From Blastococcus sp. TF02A-30 (GTDB lineage: Bacteria; Actinomycetota; Actinomycetes; Mycobacteriales; Geodermatophilaceae), in assembly GCF_003319185.1 (NCBI RefSeq), contig NZ_QOHJ01000009.1:62001-126000 (forward strand): DNA of 64,000 nt, given 5' to 3'. Position 1 is the first letter of the stretch. Each line of letters begins with the position of its first letter. A program made the position numbers and the translations under genes. Of this stretch, positions 8,378-20,948 are shown in pieces. Under the pieces are notes generated by a model that worked only from the letters and a program-made list of their open reading frames with translations, was not told the DNA's origin and ran no database searches.

Positions 8378-9256
8378 GCGGGACCGCAGCTCCGCCACCA
8401 GCGACCGCGTGACCGGTGCGTCCACGCCGTGCCGCTCGGCCGCCCGCAGCACCGCGCCGCCGATCGCCTCGAGCTCCGTGGGGTTGCCCTCGGCGGCGTC
8501 GCGCTCCATCGACGAGCGCATGCCGGCCGGCAGCCCGTCCAGCGCCGCCAGCGTGGCACCGGGGTCGGCGGGAGCGCCCTCGGCCCGGGCCACCGCGGCG
8601 ACCTCGGCCACCACCGCGCGGAGCCGGTCGGCCTGCTGCTCGCGCACGGGGCCGATGGGGGTGCCGAGCGCCGTCGTCGTCAGGGCCAGCGGCGCGAGGA
8701 AGGCCAGCTTGCCCCACAGCAGCGCGGTCTCGTCGTCCCGGACCGCGACGTCGATGCCGGTCGGCCGCAGCGCGTCGGCGAGCACCTCCGCCCCCGGGCC
8801 GAGCTCCACGGCGGCCAGGGTGCCGTCGTGCCGCACCACCCCGGGCGACGGGCGGGACGCCGCGACCCGGATGGCGCCGGCGACGACGCGGGCGGCCGGG
8901 TAGCGCTCCCGCAGCACGGCCAGGTGCTCGACCCCGTTGAGGAACGGGACGACCAGCGCGCCGCCCAGCACGTCGGCGGGGACGCGGTCGAGGGCCTGCT
9001 CGAGGTGGGTCGCCTTCGGCGTCACCAGCAGGACGTCGACCGGCCCGGCCAGCCGCTCGGCGCCGCGGGCCGCGGCGGTGAGCTCCCCGAACCGGGCGCT
9101 GGTGAGCCGCAGCCCGTGCGCGTCGACGTGGGCCGCCGTGGCCGCGCGGGCCAGGCAGGTGACCGCGTGGCCCCGGCGGGCCAGCAGCACGGCGAGCAGC
9201 CCGCCGACGCCACCGGGCCCGAGGACGGCGATGCGCAGGGGATCCACGGCCGCCAT
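8372..9256 (-). CDS. Ketopantoate reductase family protein (PanE/ApbA-like)
   Basis: 294 residues. The N-terminal Rossmann domain shows IAVLGPGGVGGLLAVLLARRGHAV, the GxGxxG NADP-binding loop of 2-dehydropantoate 2-reductases; the C-terminal all-helical domain carries LLWGKLAFLAPL, where the family has its catalytic lysine (K in WGKL), and AEGNPTELEAIGG near the end, equal to the family's conserved substrate-binding S/T-x-x-E segment. Family members reduce ketopantoate to pantoate for CoA synthesis, but many actinobacterial paralogues have other 2-oxoacid substrates. It follows the MMPL gene by 9 bases on the same strand and is probably co-transcribed with it. Confidence 0.82.
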   Translation of the reverse strand: MAAVDPLRIAVLGPGGVGGLLAVLLARRGHAVTCLARAATAAHVDAHGLRLTSARFGELTAAARGAERLAGPVDVLLVTPKATHLEQALDRVPADVLGGALVVPFLNGVEHLAVLRERYPAARVVAGAIRVAASRPSPGVVRHDGTLAAVELGPGAEVLADALRPTGIDVAVRDDETALLWGKLAFLAPLALTTTALGTPIGPVREQQADRLRAVVAEVAAVARAEGAPADPGATLAALDGLPAGMRSSMERDAAEGNPTELEAIGGAVLRAAERHGVDAPVTRSLVAELRSRG

Positions 9257-9265
9257 CCTGCCCCG

Positions 9266-11389
9266 CTACACCCGCTCGAGCTCGCGCTCCTCCTCCGGGG
9301 CGGCCGGTCCCGTGGCCAGGGCGCTGGGCCACCAGACGCGGTCGCCGATCAGGTGCACCGCCGACGGGACGAGCAGCGTGCGGACGACGAAGGTGTCGAG
9401 CAGGACGCCGAAGCCGACCAGGAAGCCGAGCTGGATGAGGATGACCAGCGGCAGCACGGTGAGCGCGCCGAACGTGGCCGCGAGCACCAGCCCGGCGCTG
9501 GTGATCACCCCGCCGGTGACGGCGAGCGCGCGCAGGATGCCGTCCCTCGTCCCGTGCCGCATCGACTCCTCGCGGGCGCGGGTCATCAGGAAGATGTTGT
9601 AGTCGATCCCCAGGGCCACGAGGAACACGAAGCCGATCAGCAGCACCTGCGGATCGCTGCCCGGGAAGTCGAAGAGGTGGTCGAACGCCAGGGCCGCGAC
9701 GCCGACCGTGGCAGCGGTGCTCAGCGCGACCGTCGCGACCAGCAGCAGCGGTGCCAGGACCGCCCGCAGCAGCAGCGCCAGCACGACCGTGATGACCAGC
9801 AGGACGAGGGGCACGATCACCGCGAGGTCGCGGGCGGCCGTCTCCTGGGTGTCGAGGTCCTGCGCCGACGAGCCGCCCACCAGCGCGTCGGGGTCCACCT
9901 CGCGCACCGTCGTCCGCAGCTCCGACACGGTGCTCTGCGCCGCCTCGCTGTCGGGCGCGACGTCGAGGGTCGCCTCCAGCCGCACGAGGCCGTCGACCTC
10001 GACCGGCTCGCCGCTGCCGGGTTGCCCGCCCTGCTGCCCGGTGAACGGCTGCACGTCGGCCACCCCCTCGACGCCGGCCGCCGCGTCAGCGACGTCCTGC
10101 CAGCCGTCGGCCGGCGTGATGATCACCGCCGGGCTGGCCGCGCCCGCCTCGAAGTGCCGGGCGATGGCTTCCTGGCCGGCGCCGGACTCCGAGCCGCCGC
10201 GGACCCCCTCCGACAGCGGGATCCCGTCGGAGTCGAAGGTGGGCAGGAACAGCGCGAGGACGACGAGCGCGCCCGCGCTGCCCAGCAGGTACCGGCCGGG
10301 ACGGCGGCCGACCGAGGTGGCGATCCGCTCCCAGCCGCGGCCGTGGGCGTGCTCCTCGCCGTACCGCGGCCGGAACGGCCAGAACGCGGCCCGGCCGAAC
10401 AGCACCAGCACCGCGGGCAGGAAGGTGAGCGCGGCGAGCATGGCGAACGCGATGCACACCGCGGAGATCGGGCCGAGGCCCCGGTTGGAGCCGAGGTCGG
10501 AGAAGAGCAGGCACAGGACGCCGAGGATCACGGTGCCGCCGGAGGCGAGGATCGGCTCCCAGGACTGCTTCAGCGCCACGCGCATCGCGGTGTACTTCGA
10601 CTCCTCGCGGCGCAGCTCCTCGCGGTAGCGGGCGACCAGCAGCAGGCCGTAGTCGGTGGCCGCGCCGACGACGAGGATCGAGGCGATGCCCTGGCTCTGC
10701 CCGTTCACGTCGATCCAGCCCTGCTTCGCGAGGAAGTAGGCGACGGCGAGCGAGACGGTGAGCGCCAGCCCGGCGGTGCCGATGACCAGCAGCGGCAGCA
10801 GCGGGCTCCGGTAGACGACCAGCAGGATGAGCAGGACCACGCCGAATGCCGCGAGCAGCAGCAGCCCGTCGATGCCGGAGAAGCCCTCGGCGAAGTCGGA
10901 GAAGATCGCGCCGGGGCCGGTGACGTAGGCCGTCGTCCCCTCGATCCCGGGCAGGGCGCGCAGCTCGCCGACGACCTCGCCCAGGGTGTCGCCCAGGTCG
11001 GGGTCGAAGGGCAGCACCGCCTGGACCGCCTCGCCGTCCTCGGACGGGATGACCGGGGAGGGATCGCCCTTCAGCGCGTCGGCGTCCTCGGCGATGCCGA
11101 CGGCGTCGTCGACGCGCTGCTGCGCCTCCTCCAGCACGGCCGGGGCCAGCGCGCCGTCCTCGCTCTCCCAGAGCAGGATCACCGGCAGCGTGCGCTCGGT
11201 CTGGAACGACCGCTGCAGCTCGGTGACCCGCGTCGACTCCGCGCTGTCCGGGAGGAAGGCGGCCGAGTCGTTCTCCGAGACCTCGCCCAGCTTGCCGCTG
11301 AACGAGCCCAGGGGTCCGGCGATCACCAGCCAGGCGACGGCGACGAGGGCCGGGACGAGCCAGCGGAGGACGGAGCGGCGACGAGGCAT
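9266..11389 (-). CDS. MMPL/RND family exporter
   Basis: 707 residues. Two copies of the RND layout: a first transmembrane helix near the N-terminus, a large periplasm-facing domain, then a bundle of helices with the central DYGLLLVARYREE (first half) and DYNIFLMTRAREE (second half), the conserved MMPL motifs. Members export lipids, siderophores or drugs using the proton gradient. The gene is divergent from a marR gene with a perfect inverted repeat between them, a classic drug- or lipid-efflux arrangement, so repression by that MarR protein is likely. The exported compound is unknown. Confidence 0.9.
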   Translation of the reverse strand: MPRRRSVLRWLVPALVAVAWLVIAGPLGSFSGKLGEVSENDSAAFLPDSAESTRVTELQRSFQTERTLPVILLWESEDGALAPAVLEEAQQRVDDAVGIAEDADALKGDPSPVIPSEDGEAVQAVLPFDPDLGDTLGEVVGELRALPGIEGTTAYVTGPGAIFSDFAEGFSGIDGLLLLAAFGVVLLILLVVYRSPLLPLLVIGTAGLALTVSLAVAYFLAKQGWIDVNGQSQGIASILVVGAATDYGLLLVARYREELRREESKYTAMRVALKQSWEPILASGGTVILGVLCLLFSDLGSNRGLGPISAVCIAFAMLAALTFLPAVLVLFGRAAFWPFRPRYGEEHAHGRGWERIATSVGRRPGRYLLGSAGALVVLALFLPTFDSDGIPLSEGVRGGSESGAGQEAIARHFEAGAASPAVIITPADGWQDVADAAAGVEGVADVQPFTGQQGGQPGSGEPVEVDGLVRLEATLDVAPDSEAAQSTVSELRTTVREVDPDALVGGSSAQDLDTQETAARDLAVIVPLVLLVITVVLALLLRAVLAPLLLVATVALSTAATVGVAALAFDHLFDFPGSDPQVLLIGFVFLVALGIDYNIFLMTRAREESMRHGTRDGILRALAVTGGVITSAGLVLAATFGALTVLPLVILIQLGFLVGFGVLLDTFVVRTLLVPSAVHLIGDRVWWPSALATGPAAPEEERELERV

Positions 11390-11409
11390 GATTTCCCTAG
11401 ACGGTCGAT

Positions 11410-11428
11410 TATCTCGATCGTCGAGATA
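11410..11428. promoter_or_regulatory. Probable MarR operator
   Basis: Perfect inverted repeat TATCTCGA-TCG-TCGAGATA in the 74-base gap between the divergent MMPL and marR genes. The arms are AT-richer than their surroundings and the length suits a winged-helix dimer such as MarR. Confidence 0.7.
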
Positions 11429-11463
11429 CTAGGCCGCGGGCGTCGTTCCCGCCGTCGGAAGGG

Positions 11464-11940
11464 GTGCCGGTGCCCGACGAGTCCGAGCGTCGCGAGCTCG
11501 TGCTGCTGCTGCGGCGGCTGTCCGTCGAGCTCGACGCCGTGAGCCAGCGGTTCGCCGAGGAGCACGGGCTCGGCCGCACCGACGTGCGGGCGCTGGTCGC
11601 GATCATGGACGCGGCGCGCCGCGGGGAGGCGCTCACGGCCGGCCGGCTCGGGGAGGCCGTCGAGCTCCGGTCGGCCTCGGTGACGGCGCTGGTCGACCGC
11701 CTGGAGCGCGTCGGTCACGTCCGGCGCGTGCGCGACCCGGAGGACCGGCGCCGGGTGTCGCTGCAGCTGTCGGACACCGCGCGGACGGCCGGGGCGGAGC
11801 ACTTCGGCGGGCTGGCGCGCGACCTGATCGCGGCGCTCGAGGGCTACACCGACGAGGAGCTCGCCGTCGTCCACCGGTTCCTCGTGGACATGACCACGAC
11901 GACGATGCGGCACGCCCGCGAGACGCCGCCGTCGTCGTGA
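11464..11940 (+). CDS. MarR family transcriptional regulator
   Basis: 158 residues. The central winged helix reads LTAGRLGEAVELRSASVTALVDRLERVGHVRRVRDPEDRRRVSLQLSD, a standard MarR DNA-recognition helix and wing with the DxRxR basic wing motif. Flanking helices form the dimer interface. GTG codons at 11464 and 11470 are both possible starts. Being divergent from the MMPL exporter with a perfect 8-base inverted repeat between them, it most likely represses the exporter and itself, and is released by a small ligand that is unknown. Confidence 0.9.
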   Translation: MPVPDESERRELVLLLRRLSVELDAVSQRFAEEHGLGRTDVRALVAIMDAARRGEALTAGRLGEAVELRSASVTALVDRLERVGHVRRVRDPEDRRRVSLQLSDTARTAGAEHFGGLARDLIAALEGYTDEELAVVHRFLVDMTTTTMRHARETPPSS

Positions 11941-11956
11941 CGCGGTCCGCGGGGCG

Positions 11957-12316
11957 TCAGAGGTAGAGGCCGGTCGATTCCTCGATGCGCTCGGCGGCGA
12001 CGGCGTGCACGTCGCGCTCGCGCAGGATGATCAGGTCCTCGCCGTGCACCTCGACCTCGTGCTGGTCCTCGGGGGAGAAGAGCACCTGGTCGCCGACCTT
12101 CACCTGCCGCACGCTCGGGCCGACGCCCTTGGCCTCGCCCCACACCAGCCGCTTGGCCACCTGGGCGGTCGCGGGGATGAGGATGCCGCCGCTGGAGCGC
12201 CGGTCGCCGTCCTCCTTGCGCAGCGCCACCAGGATGCGGTCGTGCAGCATCTTGATCGGCAGCTTGCCGCTGGCGGCGATGTCGTCGGGCACGTCCTCGA
12301 ACGCTACTAGGCCCAC
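11957..12316 (-). CDS. GroES-like co-chaperonin
   Basis: Up to 119 residues. The body MLHDRILVALRKEDGDRRSSGGILIPATAQ, then VGDQVLFSPEDQHEVEVHGEDLIILRERDVHAV, matches the Cpn10 beta-barrel, including the region of the mobile loop, but the sequence is shorter and more divergent than a primary GroES and there is no groEL next to it. Actinobacteria often carry such a second GroES-like protein of unclear role. The start is uncertain: GTG 12316 lacks a Shine-Dalgarno, and an internal ATG (residue 24) would give a 96-residue protein closer to the family. It lies downstream of the metallopeptidase gene on the same strand, with a palindromic repeat between. Confidence 0.78.
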   Translation of the reverse strand: MGLVAFEDVPDDIAASGKLPIKMLHDRILVALRKEDGDRRSSGGILIPATAQVAKRLVWGEAKGVGPSVRQVKVGDQVLFSPEDQHEVEVHGEDLIILRERDVHAVAAERIEESTGLYL

Positions 12317-12323
12317 GAGTTCG

Positions 12324-12343
12324 AGCTTTCGGTACCGAAAGCT
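12324..12343. repeat. Palindromic repeat, CTTTCGGTACCGAAAG family, copy 3
   Basis: Perfect 20-base palindrome with arms AGCTTTCGGT/ACCGAAAGCT, extended by GTTCG/GGAAC with one mismatch. It fills the 31-base gap between the metallopeptidase stop and the GroES-like start. Confidence 0.85.
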
Positions 12344-12347
12344 GGAA

Positions 12348-15557
<3,210 letters not shown>

Positions 15558-15561
<4 letters not shown>

Positions 15562-16469
15562 CCGGACGCCCGCCGAAGGCGCTCAAGGCCTACGGCGTCC
15601 TCACCGGCGCGGACAGCGTCGTCGAGCTCGGCGACCTCGGCCCGTGGCGGCCCAAGCTGGTGGCCAGCGACCTCGACGGCACGCTGCTCGACAGCAACGG
15701 CGTGGTCAGCCCGCGCACCCGCGCCGCGCTGGAGGCCTGCTGGGACGCCGGCATCCCGGTCGTCGGCGTCACCGGGCGCGGCCCCCGGCTGCTCGACAGC
15801 GTGCGCGAGGCCCTCGACGGCCGCGGGATCGCGGTCCTGTCGCAGGGCGGGTTCGTCGTCGACCTGGACCGCGACGAGGTCCTCCGCGCCGTCGCCCTGC
15901 CGCGCGAGCAGGCCGAGCGGGTGATCCGGCAGATCGAGCACGTCGCCGGCGACCTGGTCCTCGCGGTCGAGGACGCCGCCGAGCAGGGCGAGGTGCACGC
16001 CCGGCTGCGGGTGCAGCACGGCTTCGAGTGGCCCTACCCGGAGCCGGCGCACCTGCTGCCGCGTGGCGAGGTGCTGCCCGAGGGCGCCGTCCTCAAGGCG
16101 TTCCTGCGGTCGGGGACCCTGGGCCAGGACGAGCTGCTGGCCCGCGCCCGCGAGGTGGTCGACCCCGCCGACGCCGAGCTGACCCACGCCGGCCTCGGCT
16201 TCATCGAGGTGCTGCCGCCGGGCATCACCAAGGCCAGCGGGCTGCAGATGGCGCTGGACCGGTACGGCGTCGGCTTCGGCGACGTCCTGGTGTTCGGCGA
16301 CATGCCCAACGACCTGCCGATGCTCGGCGCGGTCAAGGACGCCGGTGGCCGGGCGGTCGCCGTCGCCAACGCCCACCCTGCGGTGCGGGCGCTGGCGCCC
16401 GAGGTCACCAGCGGCCACGACGCCGACGGCGTGGCGCGCTACCTGGAGGCCGTGCTCGCCGATGTCTGA
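15558..16469 (+). CDS. HAD superfamily Cof-type hydrolase
   Basis: 303 residues. Motif I is [15 protein letters not shown] (nucleophile and acid/base Asp), motif [11 protein letters not shown], motif III around GITKASGLQ, and motif [14 protein letters not shown], the layout of Cof/type IIB HAD phosphatases with a C2 cap. Such enzymes hydrolyse sugar phosphates, nucleotides or cofactors; the substrate is unknown. A roughly 30-residue N-terminal extension precedes the HAD core. The ATG overlaps the serS stop, and the 3' end overlaps the next HAD gene by 8 bases. Confidence 0.88.
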
Positions 16470-17265
16470 CTTCACCCCGCGGCTGATCGCCAGCGACATG
16501 GACGGCACCCTGCTGCGCAGCGACGAGAGCGTCAGTGACGCAACGGTCGCCGAGCTGGAGCGCTGGCGCGACCAGGGGGTGCCGATCGTCCTGGCCACCG
16601 GCCGGCCGCCGCGCTGGATGCACGGCGTCCGGGAGGTGCTGCGCTTCGGGACGGCGGTCTGCTGCAACGGCGCGGTGCTGCTGGACCTGGAGCCGATGGA
16701 GATCATCGACGAGGCGCCGCTCGAGCCGGATGCGCTGCAGGTGATCACCGCCGAGCTGCGCGCCCGCCGGCCCAGCATCTGGTTCGCCGTCGAGTACGGC
16801 TGGGAGTTCCGCCACGAGCCGGTGTACCGGCCGCGCTGGGACGTCGACGCGCCCGGCGTCGAGGTGGCGACGCTCGAGGAGATGACCGCCGCCCCGGTGG
16901 CCAAGCTGCTGGCCCGGCACGAGTCGATGACCCGCGACGCCTTCGTCGAGCTGGTGCACGAGGTGATCGGCGAGCGCGCCACGGTCACCAACTCCTCCTC
17001 CGACGCGCTCGCCGAGATCTCGGCCCCGGGCGTCACCAAGGCCACCGGGCTGGCGAAGGTGGCCGCGCGGCACGGCGTCGGGCCGGAGGACGTCGTCGTC
17101 TTCGGGGACATGCCCAACGACATCGCCGCCTTCGAGTGGGTGCGTGACGGTGGTGGGCGGGCGGTCGCCATGGCGCATGCGCACCCCGATCTCCTGGCCG
17201 TCGCCACCGACGTCACCGGCGGCAACGACGACGACGGCGTCGCCGCGTTCCTCGCCTCGCTCTGA
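16462..17265 (+). CDS. HAD superfamily Cof-type hydrolase (second of a pair)
   Basis: 267 residues, the paralogue of the preceding gene without its N-terminal extension. Motif I is [15 protein letters not shown], motif [13 protein letters not shown], the lysine-bearing motif III segment [10 protein letters not shown], and motif [16 protein letters not shown] Cof-type phosphatase of unknown substrate is expected. The pair downstream of serS forms a three-gene operon linked by overlaps of 4 and 8 bases. Confidence 0.88.
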   Translation: MSDFTPRLIASDMDGTLLRSDESVSDATVAELERWRDQGVPIVLATGRPPRWMHGVREVLRFGTAVCCNGAVLLDLEPMEIIDEAPLEPDALQVITAELRARRPSIWFAVEYGWEFRHEPVYRPRWDVDAPGVEVATLEEMTAAPVAKLLARHESMTRDAFVELVHEVIGERATVTNSSSDALAEISAPGVTKATGLAKVAARHGVGPEDVVVFGDMPNDIAAFEWVRDGGGRAVAMAHAHPDLLAVATDVTGGNDDDGVAAFLASL

Positions 17266-17291
17266 CCCCGGCTGCCGGCTCGCCCGGTCGG

Positions 17292-17319
17292 CTCAACATC
17301 GGCGTCCCGCTGCCGAAAG
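17292..17319 (+). promoter_or_regulatory. Flagellar-sigma (FliA/sigma-28)-type promoter of the chemoreceptor gene
   Basis: CTCAA (17292-17296), a 15-base spacer, then GCCGAAAG (17312-17319). This closely matches FliA-type promoters, described for the motile actinobacterium Actinoplanes as CTCA-N15-17-GCCGAA. It lies 50 bases upstream of the mcp start, where a flagellar regulon promoter would be expected. Confidence 0.65.
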
Positions 17320-17368
17320 CGGCTGTGAAGCACTGGCGGTGTACCCGGTACAGGAAGAGCAGGCAGCG

Positions 17369-19012
17369 ATGGAGCACGTGCACGACTACGAGGCCCCCGA
17401 CGAGGGCCGTCCGCAGGACGCGGGCAAGCAGTCCGGCTCCCGCCTGGGCCTGCGCAGCCGGATGCTCGGCGCGATCCTGGTGGTCGCGCTGACCACGGTC
17501 GGCGTGGGTGCCTTCGGCATCCAGCGGATGTCGGTGCTGAGCGAGCAGGCGCAGGACGTCTACGACGACGGTGCCGTGCCGCTCGACGCCCTGCGCTCGC
17601 TGCAGTCCGACTGGTGGGAGTTCTCCACGAACACCGCCCGCGCCGCCATCCCGAGCCTGCCGCCGGAGGCCATCGCCCGCGCCAAGGCCGACTCGGCCGA
17701 CGTCATGACCCGCATGACCGAGCACATGGCCACGGTCGCGGAGCTGCCGCTGGGCGACGGCGCCCGGGCCGCGTACGGCGAGTACGCCGCGGCCGTCGAG
17801 GCCTACCTCGGCCTGCTCGGCCAGCTGCAGAGCGCCGGCCTGACGGCGAACCCGGCTGCCGTGATGCAGATCGTGGGCCAGATGAACGAGCAGGAAGCGG
17901 TCATCTCCGAGGCCATCGCGGCCGCGACGGTGGCGGCCGCGGCCGACGCCCAGGCGACCGCCGCCGAGGCCAAGGACGCCTACACCGACGGCCGCACGCT
18001 GACCCTGCTGATCATGGCGGTGGGCCTGGTCGTCTCGGTCGTCCTGGCCATGCTGGTCGCCCGCGGCGTGACCCGCCCCGTCCAGCGGATCCGCGAGGTC
18101 CTCGGCCAGGTGGCCGCCGGTGACATGACCGTCCGCGCCGGCCGCACCGGTGGTGCCGAGCTCGGCGAGATGGCGGAGTCGCTGGACGAGACGCTCGACG
18201 CGATCGGCGGCGTCCTGACCCTGGTGAACGACTCCGCGACCCGCCTGGCCGCGGCGTCCTCGCAGCTGAACTCCGCCGCCGAGGGCATGCGCCAGAACGC
18301 GCAGACCGCGGCCGGCCAGGCCGACGAGGTCGTGACCTCCGCCGGTGCGGTCGCCTCCAGCGTCGACACCGTCGCCACGGGCTCCTCGCAGATGGAGTCC
18401 GCGATCCGCGAGATCTCGCAGAACGCCAGCGAGGCCAGCCGCGTGGCCAGCCAGGCCGTCACCATCGCCGAGGACACCACCCGCACCGTCGGCAAGCTGG
18501 GCGACTCGTCGGCGGAGATCGCCACGGTCATCAAGCTGATCAACGGGATCGCCGAGCAGACCAACCTGCTCGCGCTCAACGCCACCATCGAGGCCGCGCG
18601 CGCCGGGGAGGCCGGCAAGGGCTTCGCCGTCGTGGCCAGCGAGGTCAAGGAGCTCGCGCAGGAGACCGCCCGGGCGACCGAGGACATCTCGCAGCGGGTG
18701 GAGGCCATCCAGGGCGACACCGCCGGTGCGGTCGAGGCGATCAGCCGGATCTCCGCGGTGATCGGCGAGATCAACGACTTCCAGGCCACGATCGCCGCGG
18801 CCGTGGAGGAGCAGACCGCCACCACGAACGAGATGAACCGCAACGTGGCGGAGGCGGCCAGCGGCTCGCAGGGCATCGCCGCGGCGATCACCGGCCTGGC
18901 CGCCGGCACCGCCGAGACCAACCAGCGGGTCGAGGACGCCCAGCGCGCCGCGGCCGACCTGGCGCGGATGAGCGGCGAGCTGCAGGACGCGGTGGCCCGC
19001 TTCACCGTCTAG
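17369..19012 (+). CDS. Methyl-accepting chemotaxis protein
   Basis: 547 residues. Transmembrane helix 1 at about 30-54 ([20 protein letters not shown]), a short helical sensor region (about 55-205) of the four-helix-bundle type containing a conserved-looking DWWEF, transmembrane helix 2 at about 208-230 ([19 protein letters not shown]), a HAMP domain beginning [14 protein letters not shown], then the long coiled-coil signalling domain with the hairpin tip [19 protein letters not shown] that contacts CheA/CheW. It relays an unknown signal to the flagellar motor. The only chemotaxis gene in the window, it stands alone behind its own FliA-type promoter and is followed by a strong terminator. Confidence 0.95.
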   Translation: MEHVHDYEAPDEGRPQDAGKQSGSRLGLRSRMLGAILVVALTTVGVGAFGIQRMSVLSEQAQDVYDDGAVPLDALRSLQSDWWEFSTNTARAAIPSLPPEAIARAKADSADVMTRMTEHMATVAELPLGDGARAAYGEYAAAVEAYLGLLGQLQSAGLTANPAAVMQIVGQMNEQEAVISEAIAAATVAAAADAQATAAEAKDAYTDGRTLTLLIMAVGLVVSVVLAMLVARGVTRPVQRIREVLGQVAAGDMTVRAGRTGGAELGEMAESLDETLDAIGGVLTLVNDSATRLAAASSQLNSAAEGMRQNAQTAAGQADEVVTSAGAVASSVDTVATGSSQMESAIREISQNASEASRVASQAVTIAEDTTRTVGKLGDSSAEIATVIKLINGIAEQTNLLALNATIEAARAGEAGKGFAVVASEVKELAQETARATEDISQRVEAIQGDTAGAVEAISRISAVIGEINDFQATIAAAVEEQTATTNEMNRNVAEAASGSQGIAAAITGLAAGTAETNQRVEDAQRAAADLARMSGELQDAVARFTV

Positions 19013-19026
19013 CAGCGGCGGCACGA

Positions 19027-19065
19027 CGACGGCGCCGTCCCCGGGATCCGGGGACGGCGCCGTCG
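19027..19065. terminator. Bidirectional terminator hairpin between mcp and bpa
   Basis: Perfect 18-base arms (19027-19044 and 19048-19065) with a 3-base loop, between the convergent mcp and bpa genes. The stem contains GACGGCGCCGTCCCCGG. There is no T-tract, as usual for such GC-rich genomes. Confidence 0.85.
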
Positions 19066-19070
19066 CTGCG

Positions 19071-19631
19071 TCACAGGTACTGGCCGCCGCCGGGGCGGAA
19101 GTCCGGCTGGGCCGCGGGCTGGCCGCCGGGGAGCGCCCGGCGGCGCATCTCCTCCAGCTGGGCGCGGGCGGCCATCTGCTGCGCGAACAGCGCCGTCTGG
19201 ATGCCGTGGAAGACCCCCTCCAGCCAGCCGACCAGCTGGGCCTGGGCGATCCGCAGCTCGGCGTCCGACGGCGTCGAGTCCTCGCTGAACGGCAGGGTGA
19301 TCCGCTCCAGCTCCTCGCGCAGCTCCGGGGCCAGGCCCTGCTCGAGCTCGCGGATCGACGAGGCGTGGATGTCGCGCAGCCGCTGCCGCGAGGCGTCGTC
19401 CAGGGGCGCGGCCCGCACCTCCTCCAGCAGCTGCTTGATCATCGTGCCGATCCGCATGACCTTGGCCGGCTGCTCCACCATCTCCCCGACCTGCAGGGCG
19501 GCGTCGTGCCCGTCGTCGCCGACGTCGGCCGCGGGCATCGGGACGGCGCCCACCGGACGCCCGTCGGGCCCCACGACGACGACCTGCTGCGGGCGCTCGC
19601 TGCCGTTTCCGGGTGCTGTCATGCCTCCCAT
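19071..19631 (-). CDS. bpa: Bacterial proteasome activator Bpa
   Basis: 186 residues (ATG at 19631; ATG 19622 also possible). Bpa is the ring-shaped, ATP-independent activator of the actinobacterial 20S proteasome. The four-helix core runs about 55-165 (VMRIGTMIKQLLEEVRAAP, LRDIHASSIRELEQGLAPELREELERI, AELRIAQAQLVGWLEGVFHGIQTALFAQQMAARAQLEEM). The protein ends in GGGQYL: the C-terminal GQYL with penultimate Tyr is the docking motif for the proteasome alpha-ring, as in Mycobacterium tuberculosis Bpa (178 residues). Its presence implies a proteasome elsewhere in the genome. It is monocistronic, divergent from a PLP enzyme. Confidence 0.93.
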   Translation of the reverse strand: MGGMTAPGNGSERPQQVVVVGPDGRPVGAVPMPAADVGDDGHDAALQVGEMVEQPAKVMRIGTMIKQLLEEVRAAPLDDASRQRLRDIHASSIRELEQGLAPELREELERITLPFSEDSTPSDAELRIAQAQLVGWLEGVFHGIQTALFAQQMAARAQLEEMRRRALPGGQPAAQPDFRPGGGQYL

Positions 19632-19698
19632 CCTGCCCCGGGCCGCCGCCGCCCGAACGCCAGGCCCGGTGGTCCGGCAGGGCTCCGGCCACGGGAAC

Positions 19699-19704
19699 TA
19701 GGGT
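19699..19704 (+). promoter_or_regulatory. -10 box TAGGGT before the cysteine desulfurase-like gene
   Basis: TAGGGT lies 7 bases before the ATG at 19712, with no Shine-Dalgarno in between, another leaderless-type arrangement. Confidence 0.4.
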
Positions 19705-19711
19705 GCGCAGC

Positions 19712-20947
19712 ATGGAGGCCCGGCTCGACGTCGCACGGGTCCGCGGTCTCTTCCCGGCGCTGGCCGACGGCTACGTGCACGTCGAGGGCCCGGCCGGTTC
19801 GCTGGTGCCCGAGAACGTCGCGCACGCCGTGGGCTCCGCGATGCGGATGCCGGTGGCCGAGCGGGGCGGCGTCTTCCCGGCCTCGGGGCGGGCGGAGGCC
19901 CTCGTCGCCGGCACCCGGGCGGCGATCGCCGATCTGACCGGCGGGGTGCCGTCCGGCGTCGTCCTCGGCGCCAGCATGACGGCGCTGACCTACCTGGTGG
20001 CCCGCACGCTGGCCAAGGGCTGGCGTCCGGGCGACGAGATCGTGGTCAGCCGGCTCGACCACGACGCCAACATCCGGCCGTGGGTGCAGGCCGCCCAGGA
20101 GCGCGGCGTCACCGTGCGCTGGGCCGAGGTGGACATCGAGACCGGCGACCTCCCGGCCTGGCAGTACGACTCGCTGCTCGGCCCCCGGACGAAGCTGGTC
20201 GCGCTCACCGCGGCGAGCAGCGCGATCGGCACCTGCCCCGACGTGGCGGCCATCGCGCACCGGGCGCACGCCGCCGGGGCCCTGGTCTACGTGGACGCCT
20301 GCCACGCGGCCCCGCACCTGTACCTGGACCGCACCGCGCTGGGAGCGGACTTCCTCGTGGTCTCGGCGGCCAAGTGGGGCGGCCCGCACGTCGGCGCCGT
20401 CGTCGCCGATCCGAGGCTGCTGGACTCGCTGCGCCCCGACCGGCTCCTCACCACCTCCGAGCGGGTGCCCGACCGGTTCGAGGGCGGCGCCGCCCCCGTC
20501 GAGCTGTACGCCGGGGTGGCGGCGTCGGTCGACCACCTGGCGGGCCTGTGCGGCGAGTCCCCGGGGACCCGGCGCGAGCGGCTGCGGGCGTCGCTGAGGG
20601 CGGTGGCGCGGTACGAGGCCGAGCTGTTCGAGTGGCTGGACCAGGCGCTGCGGGCCATGCGCCACGTGCAGGTGCTGGGGCGGCCCGAGCGGCGCACCCC
20701 CACGGTCGCCTTCGCCGTCGAGGGGCTGCGCCCGCGGCAGGTCGCGGCCGACCTCGCCCGCCAGGGCATCTGCGTGTGGGACGGCGACGCCGGTGCCCGC
20801 GAGCTCTTCGACGCCTTCGGCGCCACCGAGGAGGGCGGCGCCGTCCGGCTGGGCCTGCTGCACTACAACACCGCCGACGAGGTCGGGCGGGTCATCGACG
20901 CCGTGGCCGCCCTGCGCGCCCACCCCGGGGCCTACGGACGGCGCTGA
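19712..20947 (+). CDS. Cysteine desulfurase-like PLP-dependent enzyme (aminotransferase class V)
   Basis: 411 residues. Class V aminotransferase fold: DHDANIRPWVQAA, TAASSAIGTCPDV, VYVDACHAAPHLYLD with the Asp/His pair contacting PLP, then LVVSAAKWGGPHVGAVV with the Schiff-base Lys. The pattern belongs to the cysteine desulfurase-like group (TIGR01976) rather than to IscS/SufS: the Cys-bearing loop of true desulfurases is not evident, so lyase, isomerase or racemase chemistry is possible. It stands alone; the next gene converges on it 1 base away. Confidence 0.82.
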   Translation: MEARLDVARVRGLFPALADGYVHVEGPAGSLVPENVAHAVGSAMRMPVAERGGVFPASGRAEALVAGTRAAIADLTGGVPSGVVLGASMTALTYLVARTLAKGWRPGDEIVVSRLDHDANIRPWVQAAQERGVTVRWAEVDIETGDLPAWQYDSLLGPRTKLVALTAASSAIGTCPDVAAIAHRAHAAGALVYVDACHAAPHLYLDRTALGADFLVVSAAKWGGPHVGAVVADPRLLDSLRPDRLLTTSERVPDRFEGGAAPVELYAGVAASVDHLAGLCGESPGTRRERLRASLRAVARYEAELFEWLDQALRAMRHVQVLGRPERRTPTVAFAVEGLRPRQVAADLARQGICVWDGDAGARELFDAFGATEEGGAVRLGLLHYNTADEVGRVIDAVAALRAHPGAYGRR

Positions 20948-20948
20948 C

